Positions 1 to 4,923 of a DNA stretch of 11,738 nt are shown piece by piece; positions within the stretch are counted from its first letter, which is position 1, and the number at the start of each line of letters is the position of its first letter. The notes beneath the pieces were generated by a model, which worked only from the letters and a program-made list of their open reading frames with translations, made no database searches and had not been told where the DNA came from. The translations under genes and the position numbers were made by a program. The DNA comes from JACRFW01 sp964531745 (GTDB lineage: Bacteria > Patescibacteriota > Patescibacteriia > Magasanikbacterales > GWA2-37-8). Location of the stretch: contig CAZHFX010000029.1 in NCBI GenBank assembly GCA_964531745.1, positions 1 through 11,738 on the forward strand, given 5' to 3'.

Positions 1-44
1 AGTGCCGCGGCGGTTAACAGCCAACGAATCAGGAGCCTCATCAT
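1..44 (-). CDS. 5' end of an unidentified gene (partial)
   Basis: Only the first 14 codons lie in the window, starting at tandem ATG codons (44 or 41). The readable product begins MMRLLIRWLLTAAA, a basic then hydrophobic start typical of a membrane segment or signal anchor. The gap to the upstream M50 peptidase stop is 27 bases, so the two genes may be co-transcribed. No Shine-Dalgarno sequence is visible, as for most genes here. A small phage-holin-like membrane protein would fit the N-terminus, but that is a guess. The family cannot be decided from 14 residues. Confidence 0.5.
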   Translation of the reverse strand, partial: MMRLLIRWLLTAAA

Positions 45-71
45 AGAGCGATAATAAAAAATAAAATCGGC

Positions 72-677
72 CTAAACACCGACGAGGAGAGCAAACAAAC
101 CTTCAATCACCGGCGAGAGCAACCGAAAGAAGAAGAAAACCAAGACAAGCACGATAACAAAACCATAACGATCAAGCGCCGCTCTTACGGAGGCGGCGCT
201 CTCCGGCAAAACGGCATATAAAATTTTTGAACCATCAAGCGGCGGCACTGGCACTAAATTAAAGATCATCAGCGTTAAATTAGCGTAGATAATGATGGCC
301 AGAAACGGCGCCATGGCGGCGCCGGGGAAAAGACGAAGCACGACGGCAAAGGCGGCCGCCAGTAAAAAGTTGGCGGCCGGCCCGGCCAAACCAACAAACA
401 CCGGACCCCATTTTTGATAGCGCAGATTATACGGGTTGAACGGCACTGGCTTGGCGTAAGCGAATAAAAAACGGCCGCCAGAAATGAAAAAAAGGAAAAG
501 AGGCAAAAAAATGGTCCCCCACCGATCAATATGCGCCCGCGGGTCAACAGTCAAACGGCCGACATAGCGCGCCGTCGGGTCGCCGAGGGAATCGGCCACA
601 AACCCATGGGCATATTCATGGATAATGGCGGACGGAATGATGATAACGAAGTAGAAAATAAGCCCTAGCCAGTCCAT
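72..677 (-). CDS. Site-2 protease-like M50 family membrane zinc metallopeptidase
   Basis: This 201-aa integral membrane protein is predicted to cleave transmembrane or membrane-proximal substrates. The zinc motif HEYAH is at residues 20-24 in the first hydrophobic helix. A central GLAGPAANFLLA segment (about 96-107) and the motif NLVPVPPLDGSKI (140-152, Asp148 as likely third zinc ligand) are hallmarks of the short M50 proteins with neither PDZ nor CBS domains. At least four hydrophobic segments are visible, the last near 170-200. Length suits the compact bacterial S2P group. The ATG at 677 lies about 40 bases from a promoter at 724-752 and has no Shine-Dalgarno sequence. It is divergent from rpmB. 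The substrate is unknown. Confidence 0.9.
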   Translation of the reverse strand: MDWLGLIFYFVIIIPSAIIHEYAHGFVADSLGDPTARYVGRLTVDPRAHIDRWGTIFLPLFLFFISGGRFLFAYAKPVPFNPYNLRYQKWGPVFVGLAGPAANFLLAAAFAVVLRLFPGAAMAPFLAIIIYANLTLMIFNLVPVPPLDGSKILYAVLPESAASVRAALDRYGFVIVLVLVFFFFRLLSPVIEGLFALLVGV

Positions 678-678
678 A

Positions 679-707
679 TTGACAAAAACTGTTATATCCG
701 CTATACT
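679..707 (+). promoter_or_regulatory. Promoter for rpmB
   Basis: Consensus -35 TTGACA (679-684), a 17-base spacer and -10 TATACT (702-707) predict a start near 714, about 43 bases before the rpmB ATG. The -10 is embedded in an inverted repeat, CCGCTA-TAC-TAGCGG (698-712), which could be an operator or an early hairpin. Confidence 0.75.
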
Positions 708-723
708 AGCGGAACTCGCAATA

Positions 724-752
724 AGTATAACCTAATTTCTCTAAATTATCAA
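724..752 (-). promoter_or_regulatory. Promoter for the M50 peptidase gene
   Basis: On the minus strand, -35 TTGATA (747-752), a 17-base spacer and -10 TATACT (724-729) predict a start near 717, giving a leader of about 40 bases. It faces the rpmB promoter, and the two cores are only 16 bases apart. Confidence 0.65.
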
Positions 753-756
753 TTCT

Positions 757-933
757 ATGAGCATGTCATGCGCCCTCTGCGGGAAAAAAGCGGTCCGGGC
801 CAATCATGTCAGCCACTCCAATATCAAAGTGCCGCGCCGCCAGAAACCAAACTTACAACTCTTGAACGTCGGCGGTTCTTCGGTCAAAACCTGCTCCACC
901 TGCCGCCGAACACTCGCTAAAAAATCCGCCTAA
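757..933 (+). CDS. rpmB: 50S ribosomal protein L28 (bL28)
   Basis: This 58-aa basic protein is the only clear plus-strand gene. It begins MSMSCALCGKKAVRANHVSH and carries two cysteine pairs, CALC (5-8) and CSTC (46-49), which would bind one zinc as in the zinc-ribbon form of bL28. The family core is recognisable: a C-x-x-C-G-K start, an N-x-V-S-H-S-N segment, a basic middle and a second C-x-x-C-R near the end. bL28 sits in the large subunit near the exit site. The length is in the short range for the family. It has its own consensus promoter and is followed directly by a hairpin terminator, so it is a single-gene unit. No Shine-Dalgarno sequence precedes the ATG. A second in-frame ATG lies two codons downstream. 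Confidence 0.9.
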   Translation: MSMSCALCGKKAVRANHVSHSNIKVPRRQKPNLQLLNVGGSSVKTCSTCRRTLAKKSA

Positions 934-943
934 CATTATTCCA

Positions 944-980
944 CTAAAAAATCCCCCGCCACAGGCGGAGGATTTTTTAG
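944..980. terminator. Bidirectional Rho-independent terminator
   Basis: A 17-base inverted repeat (944-960 with 964-980) has a 3-base loop and A6/T6 arms, so it can end transcription both ways. The single imperfect pair is a C-A mismatch in plus-strand RNA but a U-G wobble in minus-strand RNA, so the minus-strand hairpin is fully paired. It ends rpmB on the plus strand and probably a small RNA on the minus strand. Confidence 0.85.
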
Positions 981-1118
981 TTTGGCCATAGGAGGGGTCT
1001 CTAACCTATCCCAATGAAGGTAGGTGGTAAACCGCATGCAGAACCCACGGGCGCTGCAGATATAGGTAAACCGATTTATTTATCCATAGAATAGTTTTGC
1101 GCCGCCTCCGACCAAACT
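979..1118 (-). ncRNA. Candidate structured small RNA, about 140 nt (family unknown, possibly 6S-like)
   Basis: No protein gene lies between rpmB and ndk, but the minus strand has the full layout of a small-RNA gene. A promoter (TTGACA-18-TACACT) predicts a start near 1118. The predicted 5' end TAGTTTGG (1119-1112) pairs with CCAAACTA (985-978) directly before the 944-980 terminator. Inside this closing stem GGAGG (1109-1105) pairs with CCTCC (995-991). An apical hairpin pairs TGCAG (1058-1054) with CTGCA (1041-1037). CGGTTTACC occurs twice (1073-1065 and 1034-1026). A long closed rod of this kind recalls 6S RNA, but no diagnostic 6S, SRP, RNase P or tmRNA signature was found. A competing inverted repeat, GTCTCTA/TAGAGAC (997-1003 with 1134-1140) plus ACCTAT/ATAGGT (1004-1009 with 1119-1124), leaves a plus-strand RNA possible. 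Confidence 0.45.
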
Positions 1119-1124
1119 ATAGGT

Positions 1125-1154
1125 AGTGTACGCTAGAGACTTATACACTGTCAA
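1125..1154 (-). promoter_or_regulatory. Promoter for the candidate small RNA
   Basis: A perfect -35 TTGACA (1149-1154), an 18-base spacer and -10 TACACT (1125-1130) lie on the minus strand. The predicted start, near 1118, coincides with the 5' arm of the closing stem. It lies just downstream of the ndk terminator, so it would start a new unit. Confidence 0.5.
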
Positions 1155-1162
1155 CCGGAAAC

Positions 1163-1188
1163 AAAAAAACCACCACGGCAGATGGTTT
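1163..1188 (-). terminator. Rho-independent terminator of ndk
   Basis: In minus-strand RNA, AAACCATC (1188-1181) pairs with GGTGGTTT (1174-1167) with one U-G wobble. The loop is 6 bases, and a run of seven T follows. It lies 14 bases beyond the ndk stop codon. Confidence 0.8.
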
Positions 1189-1201
1189 ATCTCGTCTTAT
1201 T

Positions 1202-1810
1202 TTATTCCAAAATCCCATCCAAATTCACATCGTAGAGAATTTCGTCTTGAACGTGATTGTAATTTACAATCTCTTCATTCTTAAACCAAATATTTATCTC
1301 CCGCCCGGCTTCCTCCGGTTTGTCGGAGCAGTGCACCAAGTTGCGCACCGCGCGGCCGTCAATGTTAGACAAATTATATGAATCAACCGTCAAATCACCG
1401 CGGATGGTGCCCACGTCGGAAGTCAGGGGTTCGGTAGCGCCGACAATTTTCTTGACGATGCCAACCGCTTCGTTGCCTTCCCAAATCATCGCTACCACCG
1501 GGCCGCACGACATAAACTTCACCAGCGCGCGCACAATATCTTTGCCATATTCAATGGCGGTTTTTTCTACCGGCATACCGGCCGCTTGGCGATTCTTAAT
1601 GGTGGCTCCGCCTTTGAGCTCATACCAAGCGTCATCTTTGTTGTAGTGCATCCACAGGCGTTTTTCATCCGCCACAAATAATTTCATCGCCGTCAATTTT
1701 AAACCGGTTCGTTCAAAACGCTTAATAATTTCACCAATAAGCGAACGCTGGACGCCATCGGGCTTGATGACGACAAATGTCCGTTCTTTCTTCGGGTGCG
1801 AAATGTTCAT
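1202..1810 (-). CDS. ndk: Nucleoside diphosphate kinase, long variant
   Basis: The enzyme moves the gamma-phosphate of ATP to nucleoside diphosphates through a phosphohistidine, feeding NTP and dNTP pools. The family N-terminus ERTFVVIKPDGVQR (9-22, Lys16 binding phosphate), SCGPVVAMIWEG (101-112), GATEPLTSDVGTIRGDL (124-140) and the active-site block RNLVHCSDKPEEAGREI (156-172, catalytic His160) are all intact. At 202 aa it is much longer than the usual 135-150. The extra residues are mainly between the HY at 55-56 and the FMSCGP block, in the segment before the active site (about 141-153), and at the C-terminus. The first insert falls where the fold carries the nucleotide-binding helical hairpin. 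The gene has its own promoter and terminator and no Shine-Dalgarno sequence. Function is secure; the role of the inserts is unknown. Confidence 0.95.
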   Translation of the reverse strand: MNISHPKKERTFVVIKPDGVQRSLIGEIIKRFERTGLKLTAMKLFVADEKRLWMHYNKDDAWYELKGGATIKNRQAAGMPVEKTAIEYGKDIVRALVKFMSCGPVVAMIWEGNEAVGIVKKIVGATEPLTSDVGTIRGDLTVDSYNLSNIDGRAVRNLVHCSDKPEEAGREINIWFKNEEIVNYNHVQDEILYDVNLDGILE

Positions 1811-1840
1811 AAAGATGGATAATAATTTTTTGTTGGCTTT

Positions 1841-1869
1841 ATCTTACCTTAAAATCGGCCTTCCGTCAA
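1841..1869 (-). promoter_or_regulatory. ndk: Promoter for ndk
   Basis: On the minus strand, -35 TTGACG (1864-1869), a 17-base spacer and -10 TAAGAT (1841-1846) predict a start near 1834, about 24 bases before the ATG. The -35 lies just past the end of the yraN remnant. Confidence 0.6.
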
Positions 1870-1872
1870 CAG

Positions 1873-2016
1873 TCAGAAGATCGCCGCCAGCCGAAAACGC
1901 ACGGTGGAGGCAGTTTTATTCACCACTACCATAAGAGTGGCAAGCACCATGCCCGTTTCCGCCACGGCGCGTCTATAGCAATAGCTCGCGATGGTTTTTC
2001 TCAACCGCCGTTTTTT
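1873..2016 (-). pseudogene. Severed C-terminal part of yraN, in frame after a TAA stop
   Basis: Reading on in the same frame past the yraN stop gives 47 more residues, starting KKRRLRKTIASYCYRR and ending VRFRLAAIF at a TGA (1873-1875). This matches the tail expected of YraN/UPF0102 proteins, where a basic K-x-R-R-L-R-x-x-I helix follows AVT and an F-R-hydrophobic strand comes near the end. With the stop codon read as one residue, the total is 119, the normal family length. So one codon, not a shift of frame, separates the halves. There is no start signal for separate translation. Confidence 0.7.
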
Positions 2017-2232
2017 TTAGGCGGTTACGGCCACATCATAGGCCATCTCGCCTTCAGTTCTCGTTTTAACCTCTACAAAATAATAATCGCCGCGCAATTT
2101 CGCGACGATATCAATTTCCCCGGCCGGAGTCTGCCAATTGCGTTCAATAATTTGAAAACCGCGACGTGCCAAAAATCCACAGGCTTGGTCTTCGCCCCAA
2201 TCACCCCGGCCGCGATTACCCCATCTTGGCAT
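2017..2232 (-). CDS. YraN/UPF0102-family endonuclease-like protein, truncated by an in-frame stop
   Basis: The 71-aa product begins MPRWGNRGRGDWGEDQACGF. It holds the N-terminal half of the UPF0102 (YraN) family, small proteins of the PD-(D/E)XK nuclease fold, probably acting on DNA but poorly characterised. The family motifs are present: RGDWGEDQA (9-17), GEIDIVA (about 43-49) with the catalytic Asp, and FVEVKTR (about 56-62) with the E-x-K. Translation stops at TAA (2017-2019) immediately after DVAVTA, where relatives continue. The stop lies in the loop of a perfect 7-bp hairpin (2003-2009 with 2020-2026) that also holds an A8 run. The ATG at 2232 is 7 bases beyond the stop of the preceding membrane-protein gene, which suggests translational coupling. 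It could be a recent pseudogene, a sequencing error, or a working short form. Confidence 0.75.
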   Translation of the reverse strand: MPRWGNRGRGDWGEDQACGFLARRGFQIIERNWQTPAGEIDIVAKLRGDYYFVEVKTRTEGEMAYDVAVTA

Positions 2233-2239
2233 ACGGCGA

Positions 2240-2647
2240 TTATTTACCGCGTCCGGGCAGGAACTCTTCGCGCGCGGCGCGCTCTTTCTCTTCAGCGCGA
2301 ATAGCCGGCGCTCGTTTGAACCAAAAATAGGCCAGGCGCCCCGCCCAAACGCCCCCGGCCGCGGCCCAAAGCAGAAACCAAACGCGCCAACCCAGGAACG
2401 CCACCCGCTCCTGGCGCAACAAGAAAAAAAGCAGGCCGACAATTCCCAGTGTTGCCAGACAATTACCCAAACGGCGAGCAAACAAAGCCGCCACATGATC
2501 CGTTAAACGGCGGCGGAGCGTCAGCGCAACCGCACCGACAGCTAGAAACCCTATCAAAACGACCAGCCACCAAATTTCAGTTTGACCGTCGGCTGGATCA
2601 GGCTGGCTGAACCAGTAAGTGGAGTACAACAGATTGGAAAGGCGCAT
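2240..2647 (-). CDS. Three-helix membrane protein of unknown function
   Basis: This 135-aa protein is not recognised. Three hydrophobic segments are visible at about 25-44 (IWWLVVLIGFLAVGAVALTL), 61-78 and 87-110. The first two are separated by an arginine-rich stretch RRRLTDHVAALFARR (45-59). The C-terminal tail (111-135) is highly charged and probably cytoplasmic. It sits between a methyltransferase gene (15-base gap) and yraN (7-base gap) on the same strand, so all three are likely co-transcribed. No catalytic motif is seen. Confidence 0.75.
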   Translation of the reverse strand: MRLSNLLYSTYWFSQPDPADGQTEIWWLVVLIGFLAVGAVALTLRRRLTDHVAALFARRLGNCLATLGIVGLLFFLLRQERVAFLGWRVWFLLWAAAGGVWAGRLAYFWFKRAPAIRAEEKERAAREEFLPGRGK

Positions 2648-2662
2648 AAAAAAATAAAAAAA

Positions 2663-3211
2663 TTACTTTTTCTTAAAAATAAGACAATAATGGTAGCCCC
2701 CGGGCGACATTCTCTCCGCGAGTTCAAGAGACGCCTGCTCCGCGAGAGCGATAATGGCTTCCGGAGCGACCATTTTCTCGGGCGGCGGGCCGAGTGGCCC
2801 TAGACGCTTCTCCCAATCAACCACTACCACCGAACCGCCGCGCTCCGTGAGCCGCGCGGCCTCCGCCAATGTCCCGCCCTTATCCGCGACCAAAAACAGC
2901 ACATTAACGAGAAAACAGGCCTGCAAGCTCCCCGCCGGCACCGGCGTTTTGCCTGCCAGCTCAATGTTTGACCAGACCGTCTGCACATTGTGATACCCCT
3001 CGGAGCGCACCCGGCTTTGAATACTTTCCAAAATATTCTTCACGATTTCTACGGCGTAGACAATACCGGTGTCTCCCACCACTCGCGAGGCGGGAAAAAC
3101 AAAATGCCCGGTGCGGCCGCAACCCAAATCGGCCACGCGCATTCCGGAAGCTAAAGAAATTTTCTCAAATATGATATACGGGTCAATTAGGGCTGTGCCG
3201 GCGTGCGCCAT
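2663..3211 (-). CDS. Class I SAM-dependent methyltransferase (UbiE-like fold)
   Basis: The 182-aa protein has a Rossmann-fold methyltransferase core. Motif I VADLGCGRTGHF (26-37) binds the SAM methionine part, and Glu55 at the end of strand beta-2 (VYAVEI) should hold the ribose. A motif IV-like segment follows (about 96-108, LQACFLVNVLFLV), then VVVVDWEKRLGPLGPPPEKM (128-147). The last pattern recalls UbiE/COQ5 and arsenite-methyltransferase-like proteins. There is no sign of a quinone pathway nearby, so the acceptor is unknown. It lies 9 bases after the stop of the small membrane protein gene and 15 bases before the next, suggesting an operon. Confidence 0.85.
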   Translation of the reverse strand: MAHAGTALIDPYIIFEKISLASGMRVADLGCGRTGHFVFPASRVVGDTGIVYAVEIVKNILESIQSRVRSEGYHNVQTVWSNIELAGKTPVPAGSLQACFLVNVLFLVADKGGTLAEAARLTERGGSVVVVDWEKRLGPLGPPPEKMVAPEAIIALAEQASLELAERMSPGGYHYCLIFKKK

Positions 3212-3220
3212 ATAATAACG

Positions 3221-3463
3221 TTAACGAGGGAAAATTCGCCCGATGGTGCCAAGTAAAAACCCCTCAAACAAATTCGTCACTAAAAGAAAACCAATTAAAA
3301 CAATGACCAATCCAATCAGTTTATAAAAGATACGGCTGCCGCCGCTCGTGCCCAGTTTCTCTTCAGCCCAAGCGCTCGTGCCAAAGTTTTGAATCAGCCA
3401 CTCGGTTTTAATGATCATAGCAACACCCGCGGCAATCGCGAACGCGCCAATGAAGTAATGCAT
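3221..3463 (-). CDS. Small two-helix membrane protein
   Basis: The 80-aa product has two hydrophobic helices, at about 3-18 and 48-64, joined by a polar loop containing AWAEEKLGTSGGSR. The reading frame stays open further upstream into the tRNA gene, but the ATG at 3463 is preferred: it begins directly at the first helix and avoids overlap with the tRNA. The family is not recognised, although proteins of this size and layout are common in Patescibacteria (inference). It is followed 9 bases later by the methyltransferase gene. Confidence 0.75.
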   Translation of the reverse strand: MHYFIGAFAIAAGVAMIIKTEWLIQNFGTSAWAEEKLGTSGGSRIFYKLIGLVIVLIGFLLVTNLFEGFLLGTIGRIFPR

Positions 3464-3481
3464 AGTAGAGATTGTTAACGC

Positions 3482-3568
3482 TGGTGCCCAGGAGAAGAGT
3501 CGAACTTCCATTCCCTTGCGGGAGCTACCACCTCAAGGTAGTGCGTCTACCAATTTCGCCACCTGGGC
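3482..3568 (-). tRNA. tRNA-Leu (anticodon GAG), CCA encoded
   Basis: In minus-strand RNA the acceptor arm GCCCAGG pairs with CCTGGGC. The D arm holds TTGGTAGAC, and the anticodon stem CTACC/GGTAG encloses loop TTGAGGT, giving anticodon GAG for CUC and CUU leucine codons. A long variable arm (TCCC-GCAA-GGGA) marks a class II tRNA. The T arm has loop TTCGACT. The discriminator is A (3485), as leucine requires, and CCA is encoded at 3484-3482. Its first base is also the last base of the TAG stop of the upstream kinase gene. Confidence 0.97.
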
Positions 3569-4332
3569 TAAAATTTTCGATTCCTGCCCACGACCATCGC
3601 CACCTTGCTATGGGCCAATTTGATTTTGATTTTGATTTCTTTCGTCACCTTCCCGTCAGCGGAAACAGTAAAAGGCTCGCTCCCCCGAATTTCCATTTCT
3701 TCAAAAGGAAATACGCTCGGGTCCTCATAGGTATACCCCCACCAGCGTTTCTTTGTCAAGGGACGCAAAAAGGCTTCCAGTTTGCCATCTTGCGGGTGCA
3801 CCACGCGCACTTCCCCGTCTTTTTTATCCCTCTTCCAATAGAACGGCTGTAGATTGCAAACGATCACTTCCATTTGGTCGCGCGCTGTTACCGTGAAACG
3901 CTCATCATAAACCACCTCAAGATGAGCGGGCAAGACGTGCAACTGCGAAACAAAATAACGGTTGTTTATCCAGCCGACATCCAGCCGCTCAACGCGCCGG
4001 CGGCTCAACACGTCGCAGGCCGCCGGCCCCACCGGAATGCCGAGAACTTCGGCGATGGTATTATTAGAACCAACCGGCAAAAATCCGAAAGTGGTTTCGG
4101 TGGTGGCGGCGCGCGATAATACCTGGCCGAAAGTGGCGTCGTTGCCGACCATCACGATTGTTTTGGCCCCGCGTTTCAGCTCATCTTCAATAATCGGCTT
4201 GACGTCGCTATAGCTATTGAGGCGCAAAATTTTGCCGGCAATGCCATAATCAGTCAGACTAATTTCCATGGCCCGGACAACCGAAGCGTATTTCTTGCCG
4301 CGCACAAAATTGTCGTACAAGTACACATACAT
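3568..4332 (-). CDS. Diacylglycerol kinase-family protein (YegS/DagK catalytic-domain fold)
   Basis: Proteins of this fold phosphorylate diacylglycerol or related lipids with ATP. The nucleotide-binding block reads VGNDATF in place of the usual GGDGT. It is followed by FGFLPVGSNNTIAEVLGIP, matching the family's P-x-G-T-x-N-D-x-A-R region. The second half is beta-rich, as expected of the substrate-facing domain. The ATG at 4332 (MYVYLYDNF, 254 aa) is preferred. A TTG at 4350 would add six residues and leave only 3 bases after the bactofilin stop. Because the first Gly of the GGDGT motif is lost and its second Gly is Ala, kinase activity is uncertain. It is a neighbour of bactofilin and probably co-transcribed with it. 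The TAG stop overlaps the tRNA by one base. Confidence 0.8.
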   Translation of the reverse strand: MYVYLYDNFVRGKKYASVVRAMEISLTDYGIAGKILRLNSYSDVKPIIEDELKRGAKTIVMVGNDATFGQVLSRAATTETTFGFLPVGSNNTIAEVLGIPVGPAACDVLSRRRVERLDVGWINNRYFVSQLHVLPAHLEVVYDERFTVTARDQMEVIVCNLQPFYWKRDKKDGEVRVVHPQDGKLEAFLRPLTKKRWWGYTYEDPSVFPFEEMEIRGSEPFTVSADGKVTKEIKIKIKLAHSKVAMVVGRNRKF

Positions 4333-4353
4333 AACAGAAAATTTCGCCAACGT

Positions 4354-4833
4354 TTAGGCTACGACAGTTTCGTCAGTTTTTCTGGCGGCACTCACCCGAG
4401 CGGAGCGAACTTTTCCTTCGCTGGTTTCCAGCCCGGGCATATTGATTTTACCGCTAATGAGCGCCCCGGCCTCTACCACCAAAATTTTAGCTTCAATGTC
4501 GCCGAGCACGCGCGCCGTTGAGGTGAGCTCAATAGATTCTTTGACTTTCATGTTGCCGCGCACCTCGCCGGCGATAGTGGCGCTGCCGGAACGAACGTTC
4601 GCGAGCACTTTCGCTCCAGCCTCCACCGAAAGGTGCCGGCTGGTATGCACACTCCCCGCCACCGTGCCTTTCACGATGATATTGCCTTCAGAAGCGAAAT
4701 CCCCCTCCACATTCACGGACGGGCCAACTACTGTTTCCACTTCATCATTGGAATGCGACTCCGCGGCATAGGCCGCTTCAAGGGCGGCCGCGGCCTCTTC
4801 GGCATTTTTGGAAGATGATTTCTGAAAAATCAT
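4354..4833 (-). CDS. Bactofilin (polymer-forming cytoskeletal protein)
   Basis: Bactofilins assemble without nucleotides into filaments on the inner membrane and organise cell-wall synthesis, stalks or cell shape. The 159-aa protein has an acidic, alanine-rich N-terminus (about 10-36) and then a bactofilin core (about 38-135). The core is recognised by repeating short strands that form a right-handed beta-helix, such as VNVEGDFASEGNIIVKGTVAGSV and GDIEAKILVVEAGALISGKINM. The C-terminal tail is basic. It has its own promoter (4884-4912) and no Shine-Dalgarno sequence. The kinase-family gene follows directly, so the two probably share a transcript and may both serve envelope organisation. Confidence 0.92.
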   Translation of the reverse strand: MIFQKSSSKNAEEAAAALEAAYAAESHSNDEVETVVGPSVNVEGDFASEGNIIVKGTVAGSVHTSRHLSVEAGAKVLANVRSGSATIAGEVRGNMKVKESIELTSTARVLGDIEAKILVVEAGALISGKINMPGLETSEGKVRSARVSAARKTDETVVA

Positions 4834-4883
4834 AGTGATTGCGCGATTAAAACTAAGATATTAAAAAAATAATTTCTCTTATT

Positions 4884-4912
4884 AGTATACACGGCGCGGC
4901 GAAAAAAAACAA
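4884..4912 (-). promoter_or_regulatory. Promoter for the bactofilin cluster
   Basis: On the minus strand, -35 TTGTTT (4907-4912), a 17-base spacer and -10 TATACT (4884-4889) predict a start near 4877, with a leader of about 44 bases rich in A and T. The T8 tract over the -35 may also help end transcription of the upstream histidine kinase gene. Confidence 0.55.
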
Positions 4913-4923
4913 TCAACAGTTTA

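Noticed and set aside
981..1200. Known riboswitch, tmRNA, RNase P, SRP RNA or integron attC site
   Set aside because: None of the diagnostic sequences was found, and the R-box pattern of attC is not met.
2011..2018. Programmed frameshift at the A8 run in yraN
   Set aside because: The stop precedes the slippery run and the downstream frame is the same as the upstream one, so shifting there cannot rescue the protein.
3464..3511. Upstream extension of the small membrane protein gene
   Set aside because: It would run into the tRNA-Leu gene. The ATG at 3463 begins the first membrane helix directly.
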